A DNA stretch of 64,000 nt from Pseudomonas_T sp032052615 (GCA_032052615.1 DAMBWF010000001.1:248001-312000); one strand, 5' to 3'. Counted from the first letter of the stretch, positions 45,245-54,222 are shown. Numbers and translations are program-made. The notes: generated by a model from the sequence alone, not told the origin.

Positions 45245-46030
45245 ATGAGTGCGCTCGCTTTGCTGCAGAACATACGCATAGTGCTGGTGAACACCAGCCA
45301 TCCCGGGAATATCGGAGCCGCGGCGCGGGCCATGAAGAACATGGGGCTGTCGCGCCTGGTGCTGGTCGATCCCGTGGCGTTTCCCAGCCAGGAAGCGACG
45401 TCCCGTGCTTCCGGGGCTGACGACCTGCTGGAGCGAGCGCAGGTGGTGGCGACCCTGGAAGAGGCCCTTGTGGGCTGTACCGTGGCGCTGGGCACGAGCG
45501 CACGGGACCGGCAGATTCCCTGGCCGTTACTAGATCCTCGCGAGTCCGCGTCGGTCTGCATCGAGCGGGCGGGCATGGGCGGCGAGGTGGCTCTGGTGTT
45601 TGGGCGCGAGTACGCTGGGCTGACCAACGACGAGCTGCAACGGTGCCATTACCACGTCCATATCCCTTCCGATCCGGCATTCGCCTCGCTCAACCTGGCG
45701 GCTGCCGTTCAGGTGTTGACCTATGAGGTCCGCATGGCATGGCTGATCGCCGCGGGCAAACCGACCAAGATGGAGAAGCAAGAGGCCACGGCCGAGCAGG
45801 ATGCTTTGCCGGTCACGCTGGATGAGCTCGAGTCCTTCTATAGCCACCTCGAGCGCACCCTGGTCGAGATCGGGTTCCTCGACCCCGAGCGTCCACGCCA
45901 CCTCATGGCGCGCCTGCGCCGGCTCTATGGGCGTAGCGGTATCAGCAAGCTGGAAATGAACATTCTTCGGGGAATCCTTACCGAGACTCAGAAAACGGTT
46001 CGTGGCGACCCCCATAAGCGCCGCTCTTAG
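45245..46030 (+). CDS. trmJ: tRNA (cytidine/uridine-2'-O-)-methyltransferase TrmJ
   Basis: This 261-residue SPOUT-family RNA methyltransferase modifies position 32 of tRNAs with S-adenosylmethionine. The N-terminal part shows VLVNTSHPGNIGAAARAMKNM, and the trefoil-knot region has VALVFGREYAGLTNDEL and FASLNLAAAVQVLTYE. No clear Shine-Dalgarno is seen before the ATG. In P. aeruginosa a cysE gene separates trmJ from iscR; here iscR follows after 201 bp with no cysE. Confidence 0.94.
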   Translation: MSALALLQNIRIVLVNTSHPGNIGAAARAMKNMGLSRLVLVDPVAFPSQEATSRASGADDLLERAQVVATLEEALVGCTVALGTSARDRQIPWPLLDPRESASVCIERAGMGGEVALVFGREYAGLTNDELQRCHYHVHIPSDPAFASLNLAAAVQVLTYEVRMAWLIAAGKPTKMEKQEATAEQDALPVTLDELESFYSHLERTLVEIGFLDPERPRHLMARLRRLYGRSGISKLEMNILRGILTETQKTVRGDPHKRRS

Positions 46031-46166
46031 GGCGGTGGCTGCCTGACCATGGCGAACTGGGCGATTCTGCCAAGCCACAGGCGCGCGGGTGAGCATGCGA
46101 AGCGGCGAAACATTCTGCTATCATGCGCAGCGTTGCCAGCGAAGTCCGAGTATTTTAGTTGGTCTT

Positions 46167-46199
46167 ATAGTTGACTCAATTACTCGGGAATCGCATAAT
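46167..46199 (+). promoter_or_regulatory. isc promoter with overlapping type 1 IscR site
   Basis: TTGACT (46171-46176) and CATAAT (46194-46199) are 17 bp apart, about 33 bp before iscR. The 25-bp sequence from 46167 to 46191 (ATAGTTGACT...TCGGGAAT) closely matches the E. coli type 1 IscR site and covers the -35 element, so [2Fe-2S]-IscR should repress its own operon. Confidence 0.85.
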
Positions 46200-46231
46200 C
46201 GCTGCACCAGCGATTCCGTGGTAATTCTCCC

Positions 46232-46753
46232 ATGCGACTGACTACCAAAGGCCGTTACGCCGTCACTGCCATGCTCGATCTGGCGTTGCATGCGCAGCAA
46301 GGTCCTGTCTCCCTGGCAGATATCTCCGAACGCCAAGGCATTTCCCTGTCCTACCTCGAACAGCTCTTCGCCAAGCTGCGCCGTGGCAACCTGGTGACCA
46401 GCGTGCGCGGTCCGGGAGGCGGCTACCAACTGTCCCGGAACATGCAAGGCATTCATGTGGCTCAGGTGATCGATGCCGTCAATGAGTCCGTCGATGCCAC
46501 CCGTTGCCAGGGGCTGGGGGACTGCCACTCCGGCGATACCTGCCTGACCCACCACCTTTGGTGCGACCTGAGCCTTCAGATCCACGAGTTTCTCAGCGGT
46601 ATCAGCCTGGCCGATCTGGTCTCCCGGCGCGAGGTGCAGGAAGTCGCGCAGCGCCAGGACCAGCGTCGTTGCGATGGTCGCGCGCCGCGTCTGGATACCC
46701 AGCGTCTGGATACCCCGCGCCTGGATAAGATCGAAGCGTCCGCCGTTGAATGA
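46232..46753 (+). CDS. iscR: Iron-sulfur cluster assembly regulator IscR
   Basis: This 173-residue Rrf2-family repressor senses [2Fe-2S] status and controls isc and stress genes. The winged HTH is at the N-terminus (MRLTTKGRYAVTAMLDLAL; LSYLEQLFAKLR). Cluster ligands Cys92, Cys98, Cys104 and His107 are all present at the E. coli positions. The C-terminus is about 10 residues longer than usual and contains a repeat (RLDTQ-RLDTP-RLDK, residues 153-166; 46688-46729). It leads the isc operon, 38 bp before iscS. Confidence 0.96.
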   Translation: MRLTTKGRYAVTAMLDLALHAQQGPVSLADISERQGISLSYLEQLFAKLRRGNLVTSVRGPGGGYQLSRNMQGIHVAQVIDAVNESVDATRCQGLGDCHSGDTCLTHHLWCDLSLQIHEFLSGISLADLVSRREVQEVAQRQDQRRCDGRAPRLDTQRLDTPRLDKIEASAVE

Positions 46754-46791
46754 GCAGGGCGCCAGCCTGATACCTGATTAGGAGAGCACCG

Positions 46792-48006
46792 ATGAAATTG
46801 CCGATTTACTTCGATTATTCCGCCACCACGCCAGTGGACCCTCGTGTCGCGCAGAAGATGAGCGAATGCCTGCTGGTGGATGGCAATTTTGGTAATCCGG
46901 CCTCGCGCTCCCATGCCTTTGGCTGGAAGGCCGAGGAAGCGGTCGAGAATGCTCGCCGCCAAGTGGCCGAACTGATCAACGCCGACCCGCGCGAAATCGT
47001 CTGGACCTCCGGCGCCACCGAGTCCGACAACCTGGCCATCAAGGGCGTCGCGCATTTCTATGCCACTAAAGGCAAGCACATCGTGACCTCGAAGATCGAG
47101 CACAAGGCCGTACTGGATACGACCCGCCAGCTCGAGCGCGAAGGGTTCGAGGTCACCTACCTCGAGCCTGGCGAGGACGGCATCATCACGCCCGCCTTGG
47201 TGGAAGCCGCGCTGCGCGACGACACCATCTTGGTCTCGGTGATGCATGTGAACAACGAAGTCGGCACGGTCAACGATATCGCCGCCATCGGCGAACTGAC
47301 CCGGGCGCGGGGCATCCTGTTCCATGTGGACGCCGCCCAATCCACCGGCAAGGTGGCGATCGACCTCGAGAAGATGAAGGTCGACCTGATGTCCTTCTCC
47401 GCCCACAAGACTTACGGACCCAAGGGCATCGGTGCCCTCTACGTGCGCCGCAAGCCGCGCGTCCGCCTGGAAGCGCAGATACACGGCGGCGGCCACGAGC
47501 GCGGCATGCGCTCGGGCACCCTGGCGACTCACCAAATCGTCGGCATGGGCGAGGCCTTTCGCATCGCCAAGGAAGAAATGGCCACCGAGAACGTCCGTAT
47601 CCAGGCGCTCCATGACCGCTTCTGGAAGGCGATCGAGGGGATGGAAGAGCTGTACCTCAACGGCAGCGCCACCGCTCGCGTCCCCCACAACCTCAACGTC
47701 AGCTTCAACTATGTCGAGGGCGAGTCGCTGATCATGGCGCTCAAGGACCTCGCGGTGTCCTCGGGCTCGGCCTGTACCTCGGCGTCCCTGGAGCCGTCCT
47801 ACGTATTGCGCGCCCTTGGCCGTAACGACGAACTGGCCCACAGCTCCATCCGCTTCACGTTCGGCCGCTTCACCACCGAGGAAGAAGTGGACTACGCCGC
47901 CAGCAAGATCCGTGAGGCGGTAGGCAAGCTGCGCGAGTTGTCCCCATTGTGGGACATGTACAAAGAGGGCGTCGACCTGTCCCAGGTCGAATGGCAAGCA
48001 CACTGA
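46792..48006 (+). CDS. iscS: Cysteine desulfurase IscS
   Basis: This 404-residue PLP enzyme takes sulfur from cysteine and passes it as a persulfide to IscU and to tRNA thiolation. The PLP lysine lies in FSAHKTYGPKG (about residue 206) and the catalytic Cys in SGSACTSASLEPS (about 328). It starts MKLPIYFDYSATTPVD. It is the second gene of the operon and iscU follows after 33 bp. Confidence 0.98.
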   Translation: MKLPIYFDYSATTPVDPRVAQKMSECLLVDGNFGNPASRSHAFGWKAEEAVENARRQVAELINADPREIVWTSGATESDNLAIKGVAHFYATKGKHIVTSKIEHKAVLDTTRQLEREGFEVTYLEPGEDGIITPALVEAALRDDTILVSVMHVNNEVGTVNDIAAIGELTRARGILFHVDAAQSTGKVAIDLEKMKVDLMSFSAHKTYGPKGIGALYVRRKPRVRLEAQIHGGGHERGMRSGTLATHQIVGMGEAFRIAKEEMATENVRIQALHDRFWKAIEGMEELYLNGSATARVPHNLNVSFNYVEGESLIMALKDLAVSSGSACTSASLEPSYVLRALGRNDELAHSSIRFTFGRFTTEEEVDYAASKIREAVGKLRELSPLWDMYKEGVDLSQVEWQAH

Positions 48007-48039
48007 ATGCGGCCCCTGATGAGCGAGGAGTGAAACACC

Positions 48040-48426
48040 ATGGCTTATAGCGAAAAGGTCATCGACCACTACGAAAACCCGCGCAACGTCGGCAAGCTGG
48101 ACGCGGCTGACCCCGATGTCGGTACCGGCATGGTGGGTGCCCCGGCCTGCGGCGATGTGATGCGTCTGCAGATCAAGGTGAACGAAGAGGGCGTCATCGA
48201 AGATGCCAAGTTCAAGACCTATGGCTGTGGCTCGGCGATCGCTTCCAGTTCCCTCGCCACCGAGTGGATGAAAGGCAAGACCCTCGACGAGGCGGAAACC
48301 ATCAAGAACACCACCATCGCCGAAGAGCTGGCCCTGCCGCCAGTGAAGATTCACTGCTCGGTCCTCGCCGAGGACGCCATCAAGGCGGCCGTGCGCGACT
48401 ACAAGCAGAAGAAGGGTTTGCTCTGA
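48040..48426 (+). CDS. iscU: Iron-sulfur cluster scaffold IscU
   Basis: This 128-residue scaffold is where IscS-derived sulfur and iron form [2Fe-2S] clusters. Ligands Cys37, Asp39, Cys63 and Cys106 are present, and LPPVK (99-103) is the HscA recognition motif. It lies between iscS and iscA in the operon. Confidence 0.98.
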   Translation: MAYSEKVIDHYENPRNVGKLDAADPDVGTGMVGAPACGDVMRLQIKVNEEGVIEDAKFKTYGCGSAIASSSLATEWMKGKTLDEAETIKNTTIAEELALPPVKIHCSVLAEDAIKAAVRDYKQKKGLL

Positions 48427-48445
48427 ATCCATAGAGGAGGCGTTC

Positions 48446-48769
48446 ATGGCCATCAGCATGACCGAAGCGGCTGCCCGTCACGTGCAGCGCTCCCTTGAAG
48501 GGCGCGGCAAGGGCGAGGGTGTCCGCCTGGGCGTTCGAACCACGGGGTGTTCCGGTTTGGCCTACGTGCTCGAATTCGTGGACGAGGTGACCGAGGGCGA
48601 CCAGGTGTTCGAAAGCCACGGGGTCAAGGTCATCATCGACCCCAAAAGCCTGGCCTACCTCGACGGTACCGAGCTGGATTTCGTCCGCGAAGGGTTGAAC
48701 GAAGGCTTCAAGTTCAACAACCCCAATGTGCGCGGCGAATGCGGGTGCGGCGAGAGCTTCAATGTCTGA
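48446..48769 (+). CDS. iscA: Iron-sulfur carrier protein IscA
   Basis: This 107-residue A-type carrier delivers Fe-S clusters to target enzymes. The three conserved cysteines are Cys35 (TTGCSGL), Cys99 and Cys101 (GECGCGESF). GGAGG precedes the ATG. hscB begins 8 bp after its stop. Confidence 0.97.
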   Translation: MAISMTEAAARHVQRSLEGRGKGEGVRLGVRTTGCSGLAYVLEFVDEVTEGDQVFESHGVKVIIDPKSLAYLDGTELDFVREGLNEGFKFNNPNVRGECGCGESFNV

Positions 48770-48777
48770 GGCTCGCC

Positions 48778-49299
48778 GTGGGTAAACCCTGCCATTTCGC
48801 GTTGTTCGACTTGCAGCCCGCCTTTCGCCTCGATCAGGAACGGTTGGCGGCGCGTTACCGCGAGCGCGTGCGCGACGTCCATCCCGACCGATTCGCCGAT
48901 GCCCCGGAGGGCGAACAGCGGCGCGCGCTGGAGCAGGCCGCGCAGCTCAACGACGCCTACCAGACGTTGAAGAGCGCGCCGAGGCGGGCCTTGTATCTGT
49001 TGACCTTGAAGGGCGGTGAGTTGCCCTTGGAAACCACGATCCAGGACCCTGCTTTCCTCTTGCAACAGATGCAATGGCGAGAAGAGCTGGAAGAATTGCA
49101 GGACAATGCCGACCTCGACGGCGTGGCGGTCTTCAAGCGACGCCTCAAGGCCGCCCAGGGCGAGGTGGAGAGTCGTTTCGCCGAGTGTTGGGATCGCCCC
49201 GGCCAGCGCGATGAGGCCGAGCGCCTGATGCGACGCCTGCAGTTCCTCGACAAGCTTTCCCAGGAAGTACGCCAGTTGGAAGAGCGTCTCGACGATTAA
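48778..49299 (+). CDS. hscB: Fe-S assembly co-chaperone HscB
   Basis: This 173-residue J-domain co-chaperone brings IscU to HscA and stimulates its ATPase. The J-domain HPD motif is at residues 35-37 (VHPDRF), and the C-terminal helices carry LLQQMQWREELEEL, the IscU-binding face. The start is GTG at 48778, supported by GAGG 6 bp upstream and by the family N-terminus (MGKPCHFALF) and length. Confidence 0.94.
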   Translation: MGKPCHFALFDLQPAFRLDQERLAARYRERVRDVHPDRFADAPEGEQRRALEQAAQLNDAYQTLKSAPRRALYLLTLKGGELPLETTIQDPAFLLQQMQWREELEELQDNADLDGVAVFKRRLKAAQGEVESRFAECWDRPGQRDEAERLMRRLQFLDKLSQEVRQLEERLDD

Positions 49300-49343
49300 T
49301 CCGCGCGGGCCCATTGGCCGTCGCGCCCAATTCATAGACCAGC

Positions 49344-51206
49344 ATGCCCTTACTGCAGATCGCCGAGCCCGGACAGAGCCCCCAGCCGCACCAGCGCCGA
49401 CTGGCCGTGGGGATCGATCTGGGCACTACCAATTCCCTCGTCGCCGCCGTCCGCAGCGGACTCGCCGAGCCTCTGGCCGATGCCGCCGGGCAGGTGATCC
49501 TGCCGTCCGCGGTACGTTATCGCGAAGACTGTATCGAGGTAGGGCAGGCGGCTCGCGACGCCGCCTCCCGCGACCCGCTGAACACCGTGATCTCGGTCAA
49601 GCGCCTCATGGGGCGTGGCCTGGCCGACATCAAGCAGCTGGGCGAGCAGTTGCCGTATCGCTTCGTCGAAGGCGAATCCCACATGCCCTTCATCGACACC
49701 GTGCAAGGCGTCAAAAGCCCGGTGGAGGTCTCGGCCGAGATCCTCAAGGCGTTGCGCCAGCGTGCCGAAGGCGTGCTGGGGGGGGAGTTGGTGGGCGCGG
49801 TGATCACCGTCCCGGCCTATTTCGACGATGCCCAGCGCCAGGCCACCAAGGACGCCGCCCGCCTCGCCGGACTGAACGTGCTGCGCCTGCTCAATGAGCC
49901 CACCGCCGCCGCTGTCGCCTATGGCCTCGACCAGCGCGCCGAAGGCGTGGTGGCGATCTACGATCTCGGCGGCGGTACCTTCGATATTTCCATCCTGCGC
50001 CTGACCGCCGGTGTCTTCGAGGTGCTGGCCACCGGGGGAGACAGCGCTCTGGGGGGCGACGATTTCGACCATGCCATCGCCGGTTGGATCGTGGAGCAAG
50101 CTGGGCTTTCCCCCGACCTCGACCCGGGGACCCAGCGGCGCCTGCTGGAAACCGCCTGTGCCGCCAAGGAAGCCTTGAGCCGGGCCGACCACGTGGCGCT
50201 CGCCCATGGCGATTGGCATGGCCATCTGACCCGCTCCCGATTCGCCACGCTCATCGAGCCGCTGCTGGCGCGTAGCCTGAAGGCCTGCCGGCGCGCGGTT
50301 CGCGATGCCGGCGTCGAGTTCGACGATATCGGCGCGGTAGTCATGGTGGGCGGCTCGACCCGCGTGCCGCGCGTGCGCGAAGCGGTGGGCGAGCTGTTCG
50401 GCCGGTCGCCCATGACCGACATCGACCCCGACCAAGTGGTAGCCATCGGCGCCGCCATCCAGGCCGATACCCTCGCGGGCAACCGGCGCGGCGGCGAAGA
50501 GTTGCTACTGCTCGACGTCAACCCGCTGTCCCTGGGGTTGGAGACCATGGGTGGACTGATGGAGAAGGTGATCCCGCGCAATACCACCATCCCGGTGGCC
50601 CGCGCCCAGGATTTCACCACCTACAAGGACGGCCAGACGGCCATGATGATCCACGTCCTGCAGGGCGAGCGCGAATTGGTGCGGGACTGTCGTTCCCTGG
50701 CGCGCTTCGAGCTGCGTGGTATCCCGCCGATGGTGGCTGGCGCGGCGAAGATTCGCGTGACCTTCCAAGTGGATGCCGACGGTCTGCTGGGCGTTTCGGC
50801 CCGTGAGCTGGGCTCCGGCGTCGAGGCGAGCATCCAGGTCAAGCCGTCCTACGGGCTGACCGACGGGGAAATCGCCCGGATGTTGCAGGAGTCTTTCCAG
50901 CATGCCGGCGACGACAAGGCCGCTCGCGCCCTGCGCGAACTCCAGGTCGATGCCCGGCGCCTGCTGGAGTCCGTCGAGGCCGCCCTGGAGGCGGACGGCC
51001 AGCGGCTGCTGAACGCCGAAGAACGCCTCGCCATCGAGGAGCACATGCGGGCGTTGCGCGATTTGCTGGACAGCGCCGACGGCCCCGCCATCGAGCGCCA
51101 GACCAAGCGCCTGACCCAGGTGACCGACGCCTTCGCCGCGCGCCGGATGGACGCTAGCGTCAAGGCGGCCCTCGCGGGCCGTAGACTGAACGAACTTGAG
51201 GAGTGA
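49344..51206 (+). CDS. hscA: Fe-S assembly Hsp70-type chaperone HscA
   Basis: This 620-residue specialised Hsp70 binds the LPPVK motif of IscU and helps cluster transfer. ATPase-domain motifs are VGIDLGTTNSLVAAV near residue 20-34, AVITVPAYFDDAQRQAT and YDLGGGTFDISIL. The interdomain linker reads LLLLDVNPLSLGLE, and a substrate-binding and lid domain follows. It lies between hscB and fdx in the operon. Confidence 0.97.
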   Translation: MPLLQIAEPGQSPQPHQRRLAVGIDLGTTNSLVAAVRSGLAEPLADAAGQVILPSAVRYREDCIEVGQAARDAASRDPLNTVISVKRLMGRGLADIKQLGEQLPYRFVEGESHMPFIDTVQGVKSPVEVSAEILKALRQRAEGVLGGELVGAVITVPAYFDDAQRQATKDAARLAGLNVLRLLNEPTAAAVAYGLDQRAEGVVAIYDLGGGTFDISILRLTAGVFEVLATGGDSALGGDDFDHAIAGWIVEQAGLSPDLDPGTQRRLLETACAAKEALSRADHVALAHGDWHGHLTRSRFATLIEPLLARSLKACRRAVRDAGVEFDDIGAVVMVGGSTRVPRVREAVGELFGRSPMTDIDPDQVVAIGAAIQADTLAGNRRGGEELLLLDVNPLSLGLETMGGLMEKVIPRNTTIPVARAQDFTTYKDGQTAMMIHVLQGERELVRDCRSLARFELRGIPPMVAGAAKIRVTFQVDADGLLGVSARELGSGVEASIQVKPSYGLTDGEIARMLQESFQHAGDDKAARALRELQVDARRLLESVEAALEADGQRLLNAEERLAIEEHMRALRDLLDSADGPAIERQTKRLTQVTDAFAARRMDASVKAALAGRRLNELEE

Positions 51207-51208
51207 AG

Positions 51209-51547
51209 ATGCCGCAGATCGTGTTCCTGCCCAACGCCGAGCATTGCCCCGAGGGCATGGTGGTCGAGGCCCAGCCGGGCGAGACCATCATCACCGCGGC
51301 CCTGCGCAATGGTCTGGAAATCGACCATGCGTGTGAAATGTCCTGTGCCTGCACCACCTGTCACGTAATAGTCCGCGAGGGGTTCGCCTCGCTGGATGCC
51401 TCCGACGAGTTGGAGGACGACATGCTGGACAAGGCCTGGGGGCTGGAGCCGCATTCGCGATTGTCGTGCCAGGCGGTGGTGGGAGAGACGGACCTCGTGG
51501 TCGAGATTCCCCGCTATACCCTCAATCAGGTTTCGGAAAGGCACTAG
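51209..51547 (+). CDS. fdx: ISC-type [2Fe-2S] ferredoxin
   Basis: This 112-residue adrenodoxin-type ferredoxin supplies electrons for Fe-S assembly. Cluster ligands are Cys42, Cys48, Cys51 and Cys87, with the extra Cys46 also found in E. coli Fdx. The ATG at 51209 was chosen because GAGGAG lies 5 bp upstream; a GTG at 51203 would overlap hscA and is unlikely. Confidence 0.95.
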   Translation: MPQIVFLPNAEHCPEGMVVEAQPGETIITAALRNGLEIDHACEMSCACTTCHVIVREGFASLDASDELEDDMLDKAWGLEPHSRLSCQAVVGETDLVVEIPRYTLNQVSERH

Positions 51548-51556
51548 GAGGCGTCG

Positions 51557-51757
51557 ATGGGTCTGAAATGGAGCGATGTGCTGGATATCGCCATCGAGCT
51601 GGCGGAAGGCAAGCCGGACGTCGATCCCCGCTATGTGAACTTCGTCGAGCTGCATCGTTGGGTCGTGGGCCTGCCGGGATTCGACGACGATCCGAAGCGT
51701 GGCGGGGAAAAGGTACTCGAGGCGATCCAGGCGGCATGGATCGAAGAACGCGACTGA
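51557..51757 (+). CDS. iscX: Fe-S assembly protein IscX
   Basis: This 66-residue acidic protein of the IscX/YfhJ family binds IscS and iron and tunes cluster assembly. It shows MGLKWSDVLDIAIELAE, DPRYVNFVELHRWV, and the end of the family pattern EAIQAAWIEER. It is the last gene of the isc operon, with AGGAGG before the ATG. A hairpin follows at 51788-51810. Confidence 0.96.
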   Translation: MGLKWSDVLDIAIELAEGKPDVDPRYVNFVELHRWVVGLPGFDDDPKRGGEKVLEAIQAAWIEERD

Positions 51758-51787
51758 ACCAAGGCGCCACCCTACGCATTTGACCGG

Positions 51788-51816
51788 AACCCGCGTATAA
51801 TTCGCGGGTTTAATTT
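51788..51816 (+). promoter_or_regulatory. Hairpin with TATAAT in its loop between iscX and ndk
   Basis: AACCCGCG (51788-51795) and CGCGGGTT (51803-51810) form an 8-bp stem whose loop contains a perfect -10 hexamer TATAAT (51796-51801), followed by TAATTTTT. It could act both as isc terminator and as part of the ndk promoter. The -35 for TATAAT is weak (TACGCA-like); TTGACC lies only 10 bp before it. Confidence 0.5.
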
Positions 51817-51848
51817 TTCGCTTTAACCCCCTGTTTCTGGAGTTCTCC

Positions 51849-52280
51849 ATGGCTGTCGAACGTACCCTTTCCATCATCAAGCCCGACGCGGTCGCCAAGA
51901 ACGTCGTGGGCGAGATTGTCACCCGTTTCGAGAAGGCCGGCCTGCGTGTCGTCGCCGCCAAGATGGTCCAACTGTCCGAGCGCGAAGCCGGCGGCTTCTA
52001 CGCCGAGCACAAAGAGCGTCCCTTCTTCAAGGACCTGGTGTCCTTCATGACCTCCGGCCCGGTCGTCGTGCAAGTGCTGGAAGGCGAAGGCGCCATCGCC
52101 AAGAACCGCGAACTGATGGGCGCGACCGATCCGAAGAAAGCCGACGCCGGTACCATCCGCGCCGATTTCGCGGTCTCCATCGACGAGAACGCCGTTCACG
52201 GTTCCGACTCCGAGGCTTCCGCCGCGCGCGAGATCGCCTATTTCTTCGCCGCCACCGAGGTGTGCGCTCGCATTCGCTGA
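51849..52280 (+). CDS. ndk: Nucleoside-diphosphate kinase
   Basis: This 143-residue enzyme transfers the gamma-phosphate of ATP to nucleoside diphosphates through a phosphohistidine. The active His is His117 in NAVHGSDS. MAVERTLSIIKPDAV is the typical start, and GGAG lies before the ATG. It stands between the isc operon and rlmN, the normal Pseudomonas position. Confidence 0.98.
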   Translation: MAVERTLSIIKPDAVAKNVVGEIVTRFEKAGLRVVAAKMVQLSEREAGGFYAEHKERPFFKDLVSFMTSGPVVVQVLEGEGAIAKNRELMGATDPKKADAGTIRADFAVSIDENAVHGSDSEASAAREIAYFFAATEVCARIR

Positions 52281-52302
52281 GCGAAGCGAGGAGGGTGAAT
52301 CC

Positions 52303-53448
52303 ATGACCGAGTCCGCCGGAAAAGTGAACCTGCTGGGGTTGACCCAGCCGCAACTGGAGCAATTCTTCGAGTCCATCGGAGAAAAGCGTTTCCGCGCGGG
52401 CCAGGTGATGAAGTGGATTCACCACTTCGGCGTCGATGATTTCGACGCCATGAGCAACATCGGCAAGGCCTTGCGCGACAAGCTCAAGGCCCGTGCCGAG
52501 ATACGCGGCCCGGAAGTCGTCAGCGAGGACATCTCCAGCGACGGCACCCGCAAATGGGTGGTGCGCGTGGCTTCGGGTAGTTGCGTCGAGACGGTCTACA
52601 TCCCCCAGGCCGGGCGCGGCACCCTCTGCGTTTCGTCCCAGGCCGGCTGCGCCTTGGACTGCAGCTTTTGCTCCACCGGCAAGCAAGGCTTCAACAGCGA
52701 TCTGAGCGCCGCCGAGGTGATCGGTCAGGTATGGATCGCCAACAAATCCTTCGGCACCGTGCCGGCCAAGATCGACCGCGCCATCACCAACGTGGTGATG
52801 ATGGGCATGGGCGAGCCGCTGCTGAATTTCGACAACGTGGTCGCCGCCATGCACATCATGATGGACGACCTCGGTTACGGCATTTCCAAGCGCAAGGTGA
52901 CGCTCTCGACCTCCGGCGTGGTGCCCATGATCGACAAGCTGGCGGAGGTGATCGACGTCTCCCTGGCCCTGTCGCTGCACGCGCCCAACGACGAGCTGCG
53001 CAACCGCTTGGTGCCGATCAACAAGAAGTACCCGCTGGACGTGTTGCTGGCCGCCTGCAAGCGCTATATCTCGCGACTGGGCGAGAAACGGGTGTTGACC
53101 ATCGAGTACACCCTGCTGAAGGATGTCAACGACCAACCCGAGCACGCCGCCCAGATGATCGAACTGCTGCGCGACGTTCCCTGCAAGATCAACCTGATCC
53201 CGTTCAATCCCTTCCCTTTCTCCGGTTACGAGCGGCCGAGCAACAACGCCATCCGGCGTTTCCAGGACCTGCTGCACAAGGCGGGGCACAATGTCACCGT
53301 GCGCACCACGCGCGGGGACGACATCGATGCCGCCTGTGGCCAGTTGGTCGGCCAGGTGATGGACCGCACCCGTCGTAGCGAGCGCTATATCGCCGTGCGG
53401 CAACTGAACGGCGACAACGACGTGCCGCGCAGCGCCAACCGAACCTGA
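52303..53448 (+). CDS. rlmN: 23S rRNA/tRNA adenine-C2 methyltransferase RlmN
   Basis: This 381-residue radical-SAM enzyme methylates C2 of A2503 in 23S rRNA and A37 in some tRNAs. The [4Fe-4S] ligands are Cys116, Cys120 and Cys123 (CALDCSFC). Other features include KWIHHFGVDDF, MGMGEPLLNFDNV, and the catalytic Cys near the C-terminus (DDIDAACGQL). It is followed within 12 bp by pilF. Confidence 0.96.
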   Translation: MTESAGKVNLLGLTQPQLEQFFESIGEKRFRAGQVMKWIHHFGVDDFDAMSNIGKALRDKLKARAEIRGPEVVSEDISSDGTRKWVVRVASGSCVETVYIPQAGRGTLCVSSQAGCALDCSFCSTGKQGFNSDLSAAEVIGQVWIANKSFGTVPAKIDRAITNVVMMGMGEPLLNFDNVVAAMHIMMDDLGYGISKRKVTLSTSGVVPMIDKLAEVIDVSLALSLHAPNDELRNRLVPINKKYPLDVLLAACKRYISRLGEKRVLTIEYTLLKDVNDQPEHAAQMIELLRDVPCKINLIPFNPFPFSGYERPSNNAIRRFQDLLHKAGHNVTVRTTRGDDIDAACGQLVGQVMDRTRRSERYIAVRQLNGDNDVPRSANRT

Positions 53449-53460
53449 GGGAGGAACCCG

Positions 53461-54222
53461 ATGATCGCACGCGCCACCCTATCCCTGTTCTTGGCCGGCC
53501 TGCTCGCCGGCTGCGTGACTACCGGCTCGATCGACCCAATGAAATCCTCCAAGGGTCGCGACGAAGCCCGCGATGCCTTTATCCAACTGGGCATCGGCTA
53601 CCTGCAGCAGGGAGACAGCGAGCGCGCCAAGGTGCCGCTGAGGCAGGCGCTGGAAATCGATCCCTCCAATGCCGATGCCCATGCGGCGCTGGCGTTGGTA
53701 TTCCAGAGCGAAATGGAGCCGGAACTGGCCGACGAGGAGTTCCACAAGGCCTTGTCGGCGCGCAAGAACGATGCCCGCATCCTCAACAACTATGGTGGCT
53801 TCCTCTTCGAGCAGAAACGCTACAAGGATGCCTACCAACGCTTCGAGGAGGCAGCCAAGGATACGCTCTATCCCGAGCGCTCCCGGGTCTTCGAGAACCT
53901 CGGCCTGACCGCCCTGGCGATGAACCAGCGCGACCTGGCCAAGCGGCACTTCGAGAAATCGCTGCGCCTGAACCGGCAGCAACCCCGGGCCTTGCTGGCC
54001 ATGGCCCAGCTCTCCTACGAGGACAAGCAATACGTGCCCGCGCGCGACTACTACGGCCTTTACAGCGCCATGGCCGAGCAGACCGCCGCCAGCCTGCTGC
54101 TCGGGGCGCGACTGGCGAAGGTGTTCGAGGATCGCGACCAGGCCGCCAGCCTCGGCTTGCAGTTGAAACGTCTCTATCCCGGCTCGCCGGAACTTCAGCA
54201 ATACCAGGCGGAGCAACGATGA
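53461..54222 (+). CDS. pilF: Type IV pilus biogenesis lipoprotein PilF (pilotin)
   Basis: This 253-residue outer-membrane lipoprotein (lipobox LLAGC, Cys18) is made of TPR repeats (about residues 40-250: LGIGYLQQGDSERAKV, NADAHAALALVFQ and so on). In P. aeruginosa PilF is the pilotin that localises and assembles the PilQ secretin. Its stop overlaps rodZ by 4 bp, the conserved pilF-rodZ-ispG arrangement. Confidence 0.93.
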   Translation: MIARATLSLFLAGLLAGCVTTGSIDPMKSSKGRDEARDAFIQLGIGYLQQGDSERAKVPLRQALEIDPSNADAHAALALVFQSEMEPELADEEFHKALSARKNDARILNNYGGFLFEQKRYKDAYQRFEEAAKDTLYPERSRVFENLGLTALAMNQRDLAKRHFEKSLRLNRQQPRALLAMAQLSYEDKQYVPARDYYGLYSAMAEQTAASLLLGARLAKVFEDRDQAASLGLQLKRLYPGSPELQQYQAEQR

